Source: JBBRHQ01 sp963720735 (lineage in GTDB: Bacteria; Actinomycetota; Thermoleophilia; Solirubrobacterales; 70-9). From it: a stretch of DNA of 64,000 nt. The notes beneath the pieces were generated by a model. It was given only the letters and a program-made list of their open reading frames with translations, ran no database searches and was not told the origin of the DNA. This document shows, one piece after another, positions 57,965 through 64,000 of this stretch (position 1 is the stretch's first letter; each line of letters starts with the position of its first letter). The position numbers and the translations under genes were made by a program. The stretch lies in the NCBI GenBank assembly GCA_963720735.1, contig CAVRGL010000008.1, positions 124,001 through 188,000 on the forward strand, in the 5' to 3' direction.

Positions 57965-58360
57965 TCAGTCCGGGAGTGTCCGCACGACGACCGTCATTCG
58001 GGCCAGCGCGCAGAGCTTGCCCGCGGCGTTGTGGACCTCTGCGTCCCAGACCCAGGTGGTGCGACCCCGGTGGCGCGCCCGGGCCTCGACCTCGACATGG
58101 CCCTCGGTAGTCGGGCGCAGGAAGGTGATGTCCATCGACTGACCCATCGCCATCATCCCCTGGGCGAGGACGGCGAGCGCCGTCGCGCGGGAGCAGAGGC
58201 TTTCAACCAGGGCGGAGATCACGCCTCCGTGGAGCAGCCCGACCGGCTGGCGCAGGTCGTCTCGCATCCGGATCCTGGCCCGGGCGTGGTCGGGGTCATC
58301 GTCGAGCCACTCGGTGCCGATCAGCTCGTCGAAGGGGGAGGCGACATCGATCTCCGACAT
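57965..58360 (-). CDS. PaaI-family hotdog thioesterase
   Basis: The 131-residue protein has the hotdog thioesterase signature QPVGLLHGGVISALVESLCS with the conserved His-Gly-Gly, followed by GQSMDITFLRPTTEGHVEVE and TTWVWDAEVHNAAGKLCALA. It probably hydrolyses acyl-CoA or aryl-CoA thioesters. The ATG lies 7 nt after a TAGGCT box; an upstream frame is low complexity. It converges with nadE. Confidence 0.92.
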   Translation of the reverse strand: MSEIDVASPFDELIGTEWLDDDPDHARARIRMRDDLRQPVGLLHGGVISALVESLCSRATALAVLAQGMMAMGQSMDITFLRPTTEGHVEVEARARHRGRTTWVWDAEVHNAAGKLCALARMTVVVRTLPD

Positions 58361-58367
58361 CGAAGGC

Positions 58368-58373
58368 AGCCTA
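58368..58373 (-). promoter_or_regulatory. Leaderless -10 box TAGGCT for the thioesterase
   Basis: On the minus strand TAGGCT ends 7 nt before the ATG at 58360. Confidence 0.65.
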
Positions 58374-58395
58374 AACACCCGCGAACCGGAGTGCG

Positions 58396-58401
58396 TAGGC
58401 T
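58396..58401 (+). promoter_or_regulatory. Leaderless -10 box TAGGCT for the transmembrane HTH protein
   Basis: TAGGCT ends 8 nt before the GTG at 58410, giving a divergent pair of leaderless promoters 22 nt apart. Confidence 0.65.
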
Positions 58402-58409
58402 GTCCGGCC

Positions 58410-59423
58410 GTGGCTTTGAGCGAGGAGCAGAGAACGATGCTGCAGCTCATGCTGGAGCGCGAGCAGAGCTACGGCGACATCGCCTCGCTGCTCGGCGTCA
58501 GCGAGGACGAGGTGCGCGCCCGGGCACGGGCGGCGCTCACCGAGGTGGCCGGCGAGAACCCCGACCGCGAGGTCGCCCTGACCGACTATCTGCTCGGGCA
58601 GGCCGATCCGATCGGCCGGGCCGACGTGGCCCGCCATCTCGCCGCAGACCCCGACGCCAACGCGCTCGCCTCCAAGCTGGAGGCGAAGCTGCGCCTGCTG
58701 GCCCCCGGCGCCCGCCTGCCGGACCTTCCCGAGGAGAGGGCCCCAAAGCGCTCACGGCCGTCCAGCGCGGACCCGGTGGCGAGCCCGGGATCGAGTTCTC
58801 CCGGTTCGATCAGCCCGCGCCAGCGGCGCCTGATCGCCGCGCTGCTCGCCGGCCTGGCGGTGGTCGCCGTGGCGGCGCTGATCGCCGCCGGCGTCTTCGA
58901 CGGAGGCGGCTCGGACTCGAACGCCGCCACCACCACGGCCGGGCCGACCACCGCGAGCGGCGATCAGGTGACCAAGGCGGTTCTCCGCCCGACCGGTGGC
59001 TCAAACGGCAAGGGCATCGCGCTCTTCGCGCGGGTGAAGAAGGTGCCGGTGATCCAGGTCTCGGCGCTCGGCCTCGACACGCTGGCCAAGGGCCAGACCT
59101 ACTACGTCTGGCTCTATAAGTCGAAGAAGCTGGCGCTCCGGGTCGGCGCCTTCGTGGTCGACTCCAAGGGCCGCGCCGTGACCCAGCTCCAGGTTCCGGC
59201 CGAGGCGCTGGCGCTGGTCGCCAACGGGACCTTCGACCAGATCGACGTGACCCTGACAGCCGACGCCGATTACCAGGCCGCCCTGGCCACGGCCCGCCGG
59301 CAGAAGAGCCTCCCGGCGCTGACCGGGACGAGCGTTATGCGCGGCAAGATCACCGGTCCGCTGGTCGGCGCGGTCCCCGCCGGCAAGGGCCAGGGTGCCT
59401 CCGGCGGCGGGCAGGGCGGCTAG
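58410..59423 (+). CDS. Membrane protein with sigma-70 region 4-like HTH and extracytoplasmic domain
   Basis: The 337-residue protein has an N-terminal helix-turn-helix (LEREQSYGDIASLLGVSEDE then VRARARAALTEV), a Pro/Ser-rich linker, one transmembrane helix (RLIAALLAGLAVVAVAALIA) and an extracytoplasmic domain with GIALFARVKKVPVIQVSALG and TYYVWLYKSKK, like the anti-sigma K factor RskA outer domain. It resembles an RskA-type anti-sigma layout in which the sigma-binding domain is replaced by an HTH. Its TAG shares the CTAG with the convergent gene's stop. Partner unknown. Confidence 0.75.
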   Translation: MALSEEQRTMLQLMLEREQSYGDIASLLGVSEDEVRARARAALTEVAGENPDREVALTDYLLGQADPIGRADVARHLAADPDANALASKLEAKLRLLAPGARLPDLPEERAPKRSRPSSADPVASPGSSSPGSISPRQRRLIAALLAGLAVVAVAALIAAGVFDGGGSDSNAATTTAGPTTASGDQVTKAVLRPTGGSNGKGIALFARVKKVPVIQVSALGLDTLAKGQTYYVWLYKSKKLALRVGAFVVDSKGRAVTQLQVPAEALALVANGTFDQIDVTLTADADYQAALATARRQKSLPALTGTSVMRGKITGPLVGAVPAGKGQGASGGGQGG

Positions 59424-61045
59424 GGGAGCAGCTTTCCGGGGTTCATGATCCCCTCCGGGTCGAGCCGCTCCTTGACGGCGCGCAGCGCCGCGAGCCCGAG
59501 CGAGCCGACCTCGGCCTCCATGTAGGGGGCGTGGTCGCGCCCCACCGCGTGATGGTGGGTGATCGTCGCCCCCGCGGCAACGATCGCCTCGCTGGCGGCC
59601 CGCTTGACCTGGGACCACTGCTCGATCTCGCGGCCGGCCAGGGCCTGGGAGATGAAGGTGAAGTACAGCGAGGCTCCATCCGGATAGGCGTGGGAGAGAT
59701 GGCAGAAGACCAGGCCCGGGGTCCCCTGCCCGGACAGCGAGGCGCGGATCGCCCCTCCGACCGAGCGGTGCAGCTCGCCGAGCCGCGACCAGGTGTGCGA
59801 CGTCTCCAGGGTCTCGACCATGCAGCCGAGGTCGAGCAGGGTGTCACGCAGGTACGGGCCCTGATAGCGGCCCCGCTCCCAGGAGCGCCCGGCGCCCTGG
59901 CCTATGTACGCGGCGCCCCCGGCGCGGAGCTTGCGGACCGCCAGGGCCCGCCGGCGGGCGACCGACTCGCTCTCACCCTCGAAGCCGACGATCACCAGGC
60001 AGCCGCCCCTTCGCCTGCGCAGCCCCAGGTAGGCGTCGAACAGCGACCGCGCCGCTCCCCGGGGCCCAGAGAGGGCGAGCGAGACCCGCGTCTCCTCCTC
60101 GTCCGAGACCCGGATCACGTCGGGGAGCGCCCCGCCCTGGGCCATCCCGCGGACGATCTCGGCTCCGGCGTCGAAGCTCTCGGCGACCCACGCCTCGTAG
60201 CGGCGCTCGGCAGGAGCGGGGCGCACCCGTACGGTGACGTCGGGGATCACCCCGATCGTCCCCTCGGAGCCGACGATCAGCTCGCGCAGAGACGGCCCGG
60301 CGGCGGTGTGCGGGGTCTCGAGGGTGCGCATGTCCCCGGCCGGGGACACCAGGCGGACGCTGGAGACGACCGCGTCGAAGCGCCCGTAGCCGCTCGAGGC
60401 CTGGCCGGCGGAGCGGGTCGCGGCGAAGCCGCCGATCGTCGCGTACTCGAAGGACTGCGGGAAGTGACCCAGGGTGAGGCCCGCCCGCCCCAGCGCAGCC
60501 TCCGCCTCCGGGCCGCGCAGCCCGGCACCGAGGCGTGCCGTCAACGAGCGGGGATCGGTCGAGACCTCCTGGAGGCGGCCGAGGTCGAGGCTGATCAGGG
60601 CCCGGTGCCCGGCGCGCAGCGGCTCGACCCCGCCGACCACGCTGGTGCCTCCGCCAAACGGCACGACGGCCACCCCGGCCGCCGAGCATGCCTCGAGCAC
60701 CGCCCGGAGCTGAGCCGCGTCCGCCGGGAGCACGACCGCGTCGGGGGCCGCCTCGAGCCTGCCGGAACGCAGCCGGGCGAGGTCCGCGTAGCCGCGGCCG
60801 GCCGCGTGGCGGATGCGGTCCTCGGCGCCGCTCAGCACCCAATCCTCACCGACCGTCTCGGCCAGCGATGAGGGGAGGGCCCCCGCCTCGGGCATCTCGA
60901 CCTCCCCGACGCTCTCGGGGCGCGAGGCCGGCTCGGGCTCGCCGATCTCCTCGCGGAGGACGGCGAGGGCGGGGGCATCGATCTTCGGCTCGATCGCCGG
61001 ATCGCCCCAGCCCCACCATTTCGTATCGCGCCGCGGCAGGCTCAT
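59420..61045 (-). CDS. FAD-linked oxidase, alkyl-dihydroxyacetonephosphate synthase-like
   Basis: The 541-residue protein starts LPRRDTKWWGWGDPAIEP, typical of bacterial AGPS-like enzymes, has the FAD-binding PCMH domain with VVPFGGGTSVVGGVEP and PQSFEYATIGGFAATRSAGQ and GSEGTIGVIPDVTVRVRP, and the C-terminal ITHHHAVGRDHAPYMEAEVG, which matches the HHH motif of AGPS. AGPS replaces the acyl chain of acyl-DHAP with an alkyl chain, the committed step of ether-lipid synthesis. It is the last gene of the ftsR operon and its ATG overlaps the SRPBCC stop. Other FAD oxidases cannot be excluded. Confidence 0.88.
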   Translation of the reverse strand: MSLPRRDTKWWGWGDPAIEPKIDAPALAVLREEIGEPEPASRPESVGEVEMPEAGALPSSLAETVGEDWVLSGAEDRIRHAAGRGYADLARLRSGRLEAAPDAVVLPADAAQLRAVLEACSAAGVAVVPFGGGTSVVGGVEPLRAGHRALISLDLGRLQEVSTDPRSLTARLGAGLRGPEAEAALGRAGLTLGHFPQSFEYATIGGFAATRSAGQASSGYGRFDAVVSSVRLVSPAGDMRTLETPHTAAGPSLRELIVGSEGTIGVIPDVTVRVRPAPAERRYEAWVAESFDAGAEIVRGMAQGGALPDVIRVSDEEETRVSLALSGPRGAARSLFDAYLGLRRRRGGCLVIVGFEGESESVARRRALAVRKLRAGGAAYIGQGAGRSWERGRYQGPYLRDTLLDLGCMVETLETSHTWSRLGELHRSVGGAIRASLSGQGTPGLVFCHLSHAYPDGASLYFTFISQALAGREIEQWSQVKRAASEAIVAAGATITHHHAVGRDHAPYMEAEVGSLGLAALRAVKERLDPEGIMNPGKLLP

Positions 61046-61521
61046 CGGCCCCCATCCTCCCCCCCGGCACCCGCCAGCGCCCTTTCGATGCCCTCCAGGG
61101 CCTCGGCGATGATCGTCCCCTGGCCGCGGCTGAGCATCGGCGACCCCAGCCGCGAGAGCCCCTTGAGCGCGTGCCTGGAGGTAATCCGGACCTCGGTCCC
61201 GCCCGAGGTCGGCGCCAGCTTGATCTCGACCCCGGAGCTCCTCAAGTGCCTCTCGAAGGGAGTGCCTTCGATCTCCTGCTCCCAGGCGTAGCGGGACTGC
61301 TCGGTCGAGCCGGTGCAGCGGAAGTCGGCGCGAACCCCCCGGCCCCCCTTGGTGCGCAGCACCTGGGTCCAGTGACTGCGCTTGCCGGCCTGGGTCCGCT
61401 GGACGTCCTCGACCCGCTCTGTATGCGGCCACCAGCGCGGCAGGTTGTAGGGATCCGAGACCAGTGACCAGACCTTCGCGGGCGGCGCGGCGATCTCCCG
61501 CCGGCGGCTGACCCTGGACAA
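61042..61521 (-). CDS. SRPBCC/START-like lipid-binding family protein
   Basis: The 159-residue protein has the SRPBCC pattern EIAAPPAKVWSLVSDPYNLP with RWWPHTERVEDVQ, then GTPFERHLRSSGVEIKLAPT and TEVRITSRHALKG, and a C-terminal helix AEALEGIERALAGAGG. Such proteins bind hydrophobic ligands or act as cyclases. The TTG start has GGAGG upstream and the gene lies between the ftsR-like gene and the AGPS-like gene, with a 4-nt overlap to the latter, suggesting a lipid link. Confidence 0.82.
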   Translation of the reverse strand: MSRVSRRREIAAPPAKVWSLVSDPYNLPRWWPHTERVEDVQRTQAGKRSHWTQVLRTKGGRGVRADFRCTGSTEQSRYAWEQEIEGTPFERHLRSSGVEIKLAPTSGGTEVRITSRHALKGLSRLGSPMLSRGQGTIIAEALEGIERALAGAGGEDGGR

Positions 61522-61540
61522 CGCCCCGGCCCCTCCGGGG

Positions 61541-62314
61541 CTAGTTTCCCGCGAGCCGCCGCAGGTCGCGGACCAGCAGCAGGTGCTTGAGGTGGCTGAC
61601 GGTCGCCGCCAGGTTCTCGAGGCTCTCCAGGGCCTCCTTGCGGCGCTGAGGGTTGCGCGAGCGGAGCGATGGACCGAGCAGCGCCTCGAGCAGGTTCGCC
61701 TCACGATCGGCCGAGGAGCGGAAGACCCGGAGGTTGCGGGCGGCGACCCCGAAGCGCGAGAGCTCGTTTGCGGCGCGGACTATCTCGCGGTCGGTCTCGT
61801 CGTAGACGGTGCGCCCGTCGCGCTGCTCGGGCTGGACCACGCCGAAGTCCTCGAGCGCGCGGATCAGCTCCTCGCGGGCGCCGGTCTCCTCGATCACCTC
61901 CTCGATGGTCAGGTAGGCGCTGGAGGTGTTGACGAGAATCGCGCGCCGCACGGCCCCGCCGCTCGGCCGTCGCTCACTGCCGATCTCGGGCATCTCCGCC
62001 CCCGCCGCGAGCTCCTGGCGAATCACCCGCAGGGGCAGGAACTCATCACGCTGCAGGCGGAGGATCGTCTTCAGCCGTTCGACGTCGGCCTGGCTGTAGA
62101 GGCGGTATCCGCCGGCGGTCCGCCGCGGGGTCAAGAGCTTCTGGTCCTCGAGGTAGCGGATCTTCGAGATCGAGATGTCGTCGAACTCCGCCTCGAGGAT
62201 CTTGCAGACGGCGCCGATCGTCAGCGCCTTGCGCTGTGGCCGCCCGCTGCCGTCGCGCTGGCGCGAGCTGCGCTCGCCCACCTCGACACCGCCTTGCCGG
62301 CCGGAGACCGCCAT
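61541..62314 (-). CDS. MerR-family transcriptional regulator, FtsR-like
   Basis: The protein (about 257 residues) has the MerR winged helix TIGAVCKILEAEFDDISISK then IRYLEDQKLLTPRRTAGGYR and LYSQADVERLKTILRLQRDE, which matches the DNA-binding half of FtsR, a cell-division regulator in Corynebacterium. The C-terminal half is helical (TSSAYLTIEEVIEETGAREE) without a sensor Cys. It follows the FHA gene with a TGATG/GTGA overlap; ATG 62314 and GTG 62317 are both possible starts. The regulon is not known here. Confidence 0.87.
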   Translation of the reverse strand: MAVSGRQGGVEVGERSSRQRDGSGRPQRKALTIGAVCKILEAEFDDISISKIRYLEDQKLLTPRRTAGGYRLYSQADVERLKTILRLQRDEFLPLRVIRQELAAGAEMPEIGSERRPSGGAVRRAILVNTSSAYLTIEEVIEETGAREELIRALEDFGVVQPEQRDGRTVYDETDREIVRAANELSRFGVAARNLRVFRSSADREANLLEALLGPSLRSRNPQRRKEALESLENLAATVSHLKHLLLVRDLRRLAGN

Positions 62315-62784
62315 CACTTCTCCAGGAAGCTGAGCTTGTACTTGCCGACCTGGATCTCGTCGCCGTCGGCGAGCTTGTGCGACTCGATCCGGCGGCGGTT
62401 GACGTAGGTGCCGTTCAGCGACCCGAGGTCGTCGATGTAGAGGCCGTCGCGGCGGCGGACCAGGAGCGCATGGTTACGCGACACGGTGACGTCGTCGAGG
62501 AAGACGCCGGCGTCGGGACTGCGGCCGATGCTGACCCGGTCGTCGGTGACGGTGAAGCTCTCCCCCGCCCTGCCGCCGCCGGCGCGGATCACCATCGCCG
62601 CGCCGGCCTCCTCGACCACCTCGTCGATGTCGACCGGCTGCATCTCGCCGGCCTCGTCGACCGTATAGGTCATCGTCGTCGGCTCCTCGCCGCCCTCCGG
62701 ACGGCTCAGATACGCCCCGCACTTCTGGCAGTAGTTCGCCCCCTCGGGGTTGACGAAACCGCACTCGGGACAGTGGACGGCCAT
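62314..62784 (-). CDS. FHA-domain protein with N-terminal zinc ribbon (GarA-like)
   Basis: The 156-residue protein has a zinc ribbon HCPECGFVNPEGANYCQKCG, a linker with EEPTTMTYTVDE, and an FHA domain: VSIGRSPDAGVFLDDVTVSR then NHALLVRRRDGLYIDDLGSL and NGTYVNRRRIE. In GarA a double-Thr motif before the FHA is phosphorylated by PknB/PknG and bound intramolecularly, releasing targets of central metabolism. The TTMTY stretch is in the same place, so similar control is plausible. FHA and ftsR-like neighbours are common in actinobacteria. The added zinc ribbon is not in GarA. Confidence 0.9.
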   Translation of the reverse strand: MAVHCPECGFVNPEGANYCQKCGAYLSRPEGGEEPTTMTYTVDEAGEMQPVDIDEVVEEAGAAMVIRAGGGRAGESFTVTDDRVSIGRSPDAGVFLDDVTVSRNHALLVRRRDGLYIDDLGSLNGTYVNRRRIESHKLADGDEIQVGKYKLSFLEK

Positions 62785-62796
62785 CGCTGCCGGCCG

Positions 62797-63081
62797 CTAG
62801 GCGGCGGTGTCGTCGTCGGGAGCGTCGCCCTCGGGAGGCGGTGGGGCCTTGCCGGCGAGGATCTCGGTCAGCTGACGGACGTCGTCGCCGGAGATCAGCG
62901 AGTCACCGCGTTCGCGCTTCTGGCGCAGCCGGTTGACCAGCTCGGCCCTGAGGATGTCGATCTTCCCGTGCAGCACCCGCCGCCGGTACGAGACTTCCTG
63001 CTCCTCCTCGGTGAGCTTCTCGATAAGCGCCTTCAGCTCCGGATCGCTGAGCGACCCGAGGTCTGGAAAGGTGTCCTCCAT
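62797..63081 (-). CDS. RsiG-like protein with one c-di-GMP-binding type motif
   Basis: The 94-residue protein is a predicted helical hairpin. The helix contains E-x3-S-x2-R-x3-H-x3-D: EQEVSYRRRVLHGKID followed by ILRAELVNRLRQKRERGD. RsiG of Streptomyces carries two such motifs (with Gln where this has His) and, with c-di-GMP, holds sigma WhiG inactive; in deep-branching actinobacteria a single-motif form acts as a homodimer. The residues and spacing fit that single-motif form. The ATG has AGGAG 5 nt upstream and a TATAAT promoter. No sigma factor of the WhiG type is in the window. Confidence 0.8.
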   Translation of the reverse strand: MEDTFPDLGSLSDPELKALIEKLTEEEQEVSYRRRVLHGKIDILRAELVNRLRQKRERGDSLISGDDVRQLTEILAGKAPPPPEGDAPDDDTAA

Positions 63082-63104
63082 CTCACTCCTTTCGGTGGCG
63101 GTCC

Positions 63105-63140
63105 ACGACGATTATAAGCGCCCTGGCCAAAGGGTCGACC
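63105..63140 (-). promoter_or_regulatory. Promoter with consensus -10 TATAAT before rsiG-like
   Basis: On the minus strand TATAAT (complement of 63111-63116) lies 30 nt before the ATG, giving a short leader with AGGAG. Upstream are two direct CCTTTGG repeats in the -35 region. It gives the rsiG-fha-ftsR-SRPBCC-AGPS run its own promoter apart from pgsA. Confidence 0.65.
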
Positions 63141-63153
63141 AAAGGTTGAAGGT

Positions 63154-63870
63154 TTATGGAGAATGAGGGTCCGATTTCAGCTGGGCGCGGTGGCGCGCCG
63201 CCTCCCGGCCCATCCTGGCATACAGCGCCGTGGCCAGGATCGAGAGCACCAGTCCGATGATCAGCAGGGTCGCGGGCAGCCAGCCGCCGAACAGCATCGA
63301 GAAGAAGATCGCCGCCATGATCGGGAAGACGGCCACCCTCCCGAGCCAGTTGACCTCGATGTCGACCCCGTGGCGCAGCCCGTACTGGGCGAGGCCGAGG
63401 GTGACCAGCTCGCGCGCGATCAGGGCGGCGAGCGCCCATCGCGGCAGGAGCTCGAAGTGCCAGCAGACGACGGCGCCGGAGAGGATTGTGAGGCGGTCGA
63501 CCACCGGGTCGAGGATCGCCCCCATGCGGCTGTACTGGCCCGTGACCCGTGCCAGGAAGCCATCGACGTAGTCGCCGAGGGAGATCGCCAGGAAGACCAG
63601 TGCCGCGGCCGCGCTGCGGCCGTCGCCGGAGTCGAAGGCGAGGTAGAGGAAGAGCGGGATCGCCGCAAGCCGCACGTAGCCGACCAGGTTGGGCACGGTG
63701 AGCGGGCGCAGGGGCTCGCCGCGGCGGGTCTGCCGGGGCTGCGGCCCGGTCCGGTCGAGGCCGAAGAGCCGCCTCACCCGGCCCTTCCCGAACGGCGTGA
63801 ATTCCCTGCGCGACGCGTCCTCAGCTGCGCTTCCGGGCGCGTCGCGGTGGTGCCCACTCTGCTCAGTCAC
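63154..63870 (-). CDS. CDP-alcohol phosphatidyltransferase (PgsA/cardiolipin synthase type)
   Basis: The 238-residue protein has the CDP-alcohol phosphotransferase motif LGDYVDGFLARVTGQYSRMG then AILDPVVDRL (D-x2-D-G-x2-A-R...G-x3-D-x3-D) and several transmembrane helices. It links a phosphatidyl group to an alcohol such as glycerol phosphate. The N-terminal 45 residues (HHRDAPGSAAEDASRREFTP) are a polar extension partly encoded by a hairpin repeat. The GTG at 63870 and Met-less later starts near 63744 are possible. It lies in the pgsA position after cinA-like regions in other actinobacteria only loosely. Confidence 0.86.
   Translation of the reverse strand: MTEQSGHHRDAPGSAAEDASRREFTPFGKGRVRRLFGLDRTGPQPRQTRRGEPLRPLTVPNLVGYVRLAAIPLFLYLAFDSGDGRSAAAALVFLAISLGDYVDGFLARVTGQYSRMGAILDPVVDRLTILSGAVVCWHFELLPRWALAALIARELVTLGLAQYGLRHGVDIEVNWLGRVAVFPIMAAIFFSMLFGGWLPATLLIIGLVLSILATALYARMGREAARHRAQLKSDPHSP
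63809..63846. repeat. GC-rich hairpin repeat inside the pgsA-like coding sequence
   Basis: CGCGACGCG and CGCGTCGCG form a perfect 9-bp stem around a 20-nt loop (TCCTCAGCTGCGCTTCCGGG). It is 31/38 identical to the hairpin at 9051-9088, with paired changes in the stem that keep it perfect. It encodes residues 9-21 (RDAPGSAAEDASR) of the pgsA-like protein in frame. Confidence 0.75.
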
Positions 63871-63884
63871 GGGCGCATTCAGGC

Positions 63885-64000
63885 CTAGTCGATCGTCTCG
63901 AACAGCTCCCGCGCCTGCGCGGCGGCCTCTGCCACCGGGAGGCGGTGCTCGGTGCCGCTGGCGCGCTCGGTCGCCTCGACTATGCCGTCGGCGAGGCCGC
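63885..64000 (-). CDS. Unidentified protein, C-terminal end (partial)
   Basis: The frame is open from the window edge to a TAG (complement of 63885-63887), giving 38 residues: GLADGIVEATERASGTEHRL and PVAEAAAQARELFETID. It ends 15 nt before the pgsA-like start, so they may be co-transcribed. I do not recognise the family from this fragment. Confidence 0.6.
   Translation of the reverse strand, partial: GLADGIVEATERASGTEHRLPVAEAAAQARELFETID

Noticed and set aside
1..64000. tRNA, rRNA, CRISPR arrays, prophage or insertion sequences
   Set aside because: Intergenic gaps are short and none shows a cloverleaf, spaced direct repeats or transposase/integrase genes.

Overview
The window is high-GC (roughly 70 percent by eye), densely coding DNA from a bacterial chromosome. 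Many starts are GTG or TTG, operons often have 1-4 nt stop/start overlaps, and I see no rRNA, tRNA, CRISPR array, prophage or insertion sequence. The order ftsK, rodZ-like, cinA, thpR, recA, recX, rny, miaB, miaA, dapF, hflX, dut resembles the actinobacterial core order. A DapL-type aminotransferase, RNase Y and a short single-motif RsiG-like protein suggest a deep-branching actinobacterium, most likely Thermoleophilia/Solirubrobacterales. That placement is inference.

Layout. 1-9050: the 3' end of ftsK, rodZ-like, cinA, an inverted alpha/beta hydrolase flanked by palindromic repeats, thpR-recA-recX, rny, an arginase-family gene and a membrane-anchored cupredoxin. 9100-17700: tRNA modification (miaB, miaA), the diaminopimelate branch (dapF, dapL), a lactamase-fold hydrolase and an epimerase on the minus strand, hflX and dut. 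17700-24500: a TetR regulator divergent from a frameshifted secreted protein, then a minus-strand operon dgkB-murT-methyltransferase-gatD for lipid and peptidoglycan amidation. 24500-37300: a lipoprotein cyclophilin, peroxiredoxin, HAD phosphatase, hydrolase, FUSC-like protein, cupin, two tandem secreted hydrolases (the second frameshifted), a 235-bp inverted repeat, a secreted glycosidase-like protein and an ExoD-like protein lacking a normal start codon.

37300-51600: PP2C phosphatase, PAS-PAS-GGDEF cyclase, LOG protein, phospholipase D-like protein, a KdpDE-like two-component pair, thiolase plus SDR, an ECF sigma factor with a soluble zinc anti-sigma protein, CcdA, DinB and an RlpA-like secreted protein preceded by a c-di-AMP (ydaO) riboswitch. 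51900-64000: a wax ester synthase-like acyltransferase, a YgjP-like peptidase, a secreted metalloprotease, NAD synthetase, a thioesterase, a transmembrane HTH protein, and a minus-strand cluster pgsA-like, rsiG-like, FHA, ftsR-like MerR, SRPBCC, alkyl-DHAP synthase-like.

Genome-wide signals. At least 23 genes begin 6-10 nt after a TANNNT box with no Shine-Dalgarno sequence, which indicates widespread leaderless transcription. Two families of dispersed palindromic repeats are present, one of which also lies in frame inside a coding region. Both cyclic dinucleotides are represented: c-di-AMP by the riboswitch, c-di-GMP by a cyclase with an intact catalytic motif and by the RsiG-like protein. 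The DapF has serine in place of both catalytic cysteines. Three genes are broken by apparent single-base insertions of the same sign, so sequence error must be excluded before calling them pseudogenes.
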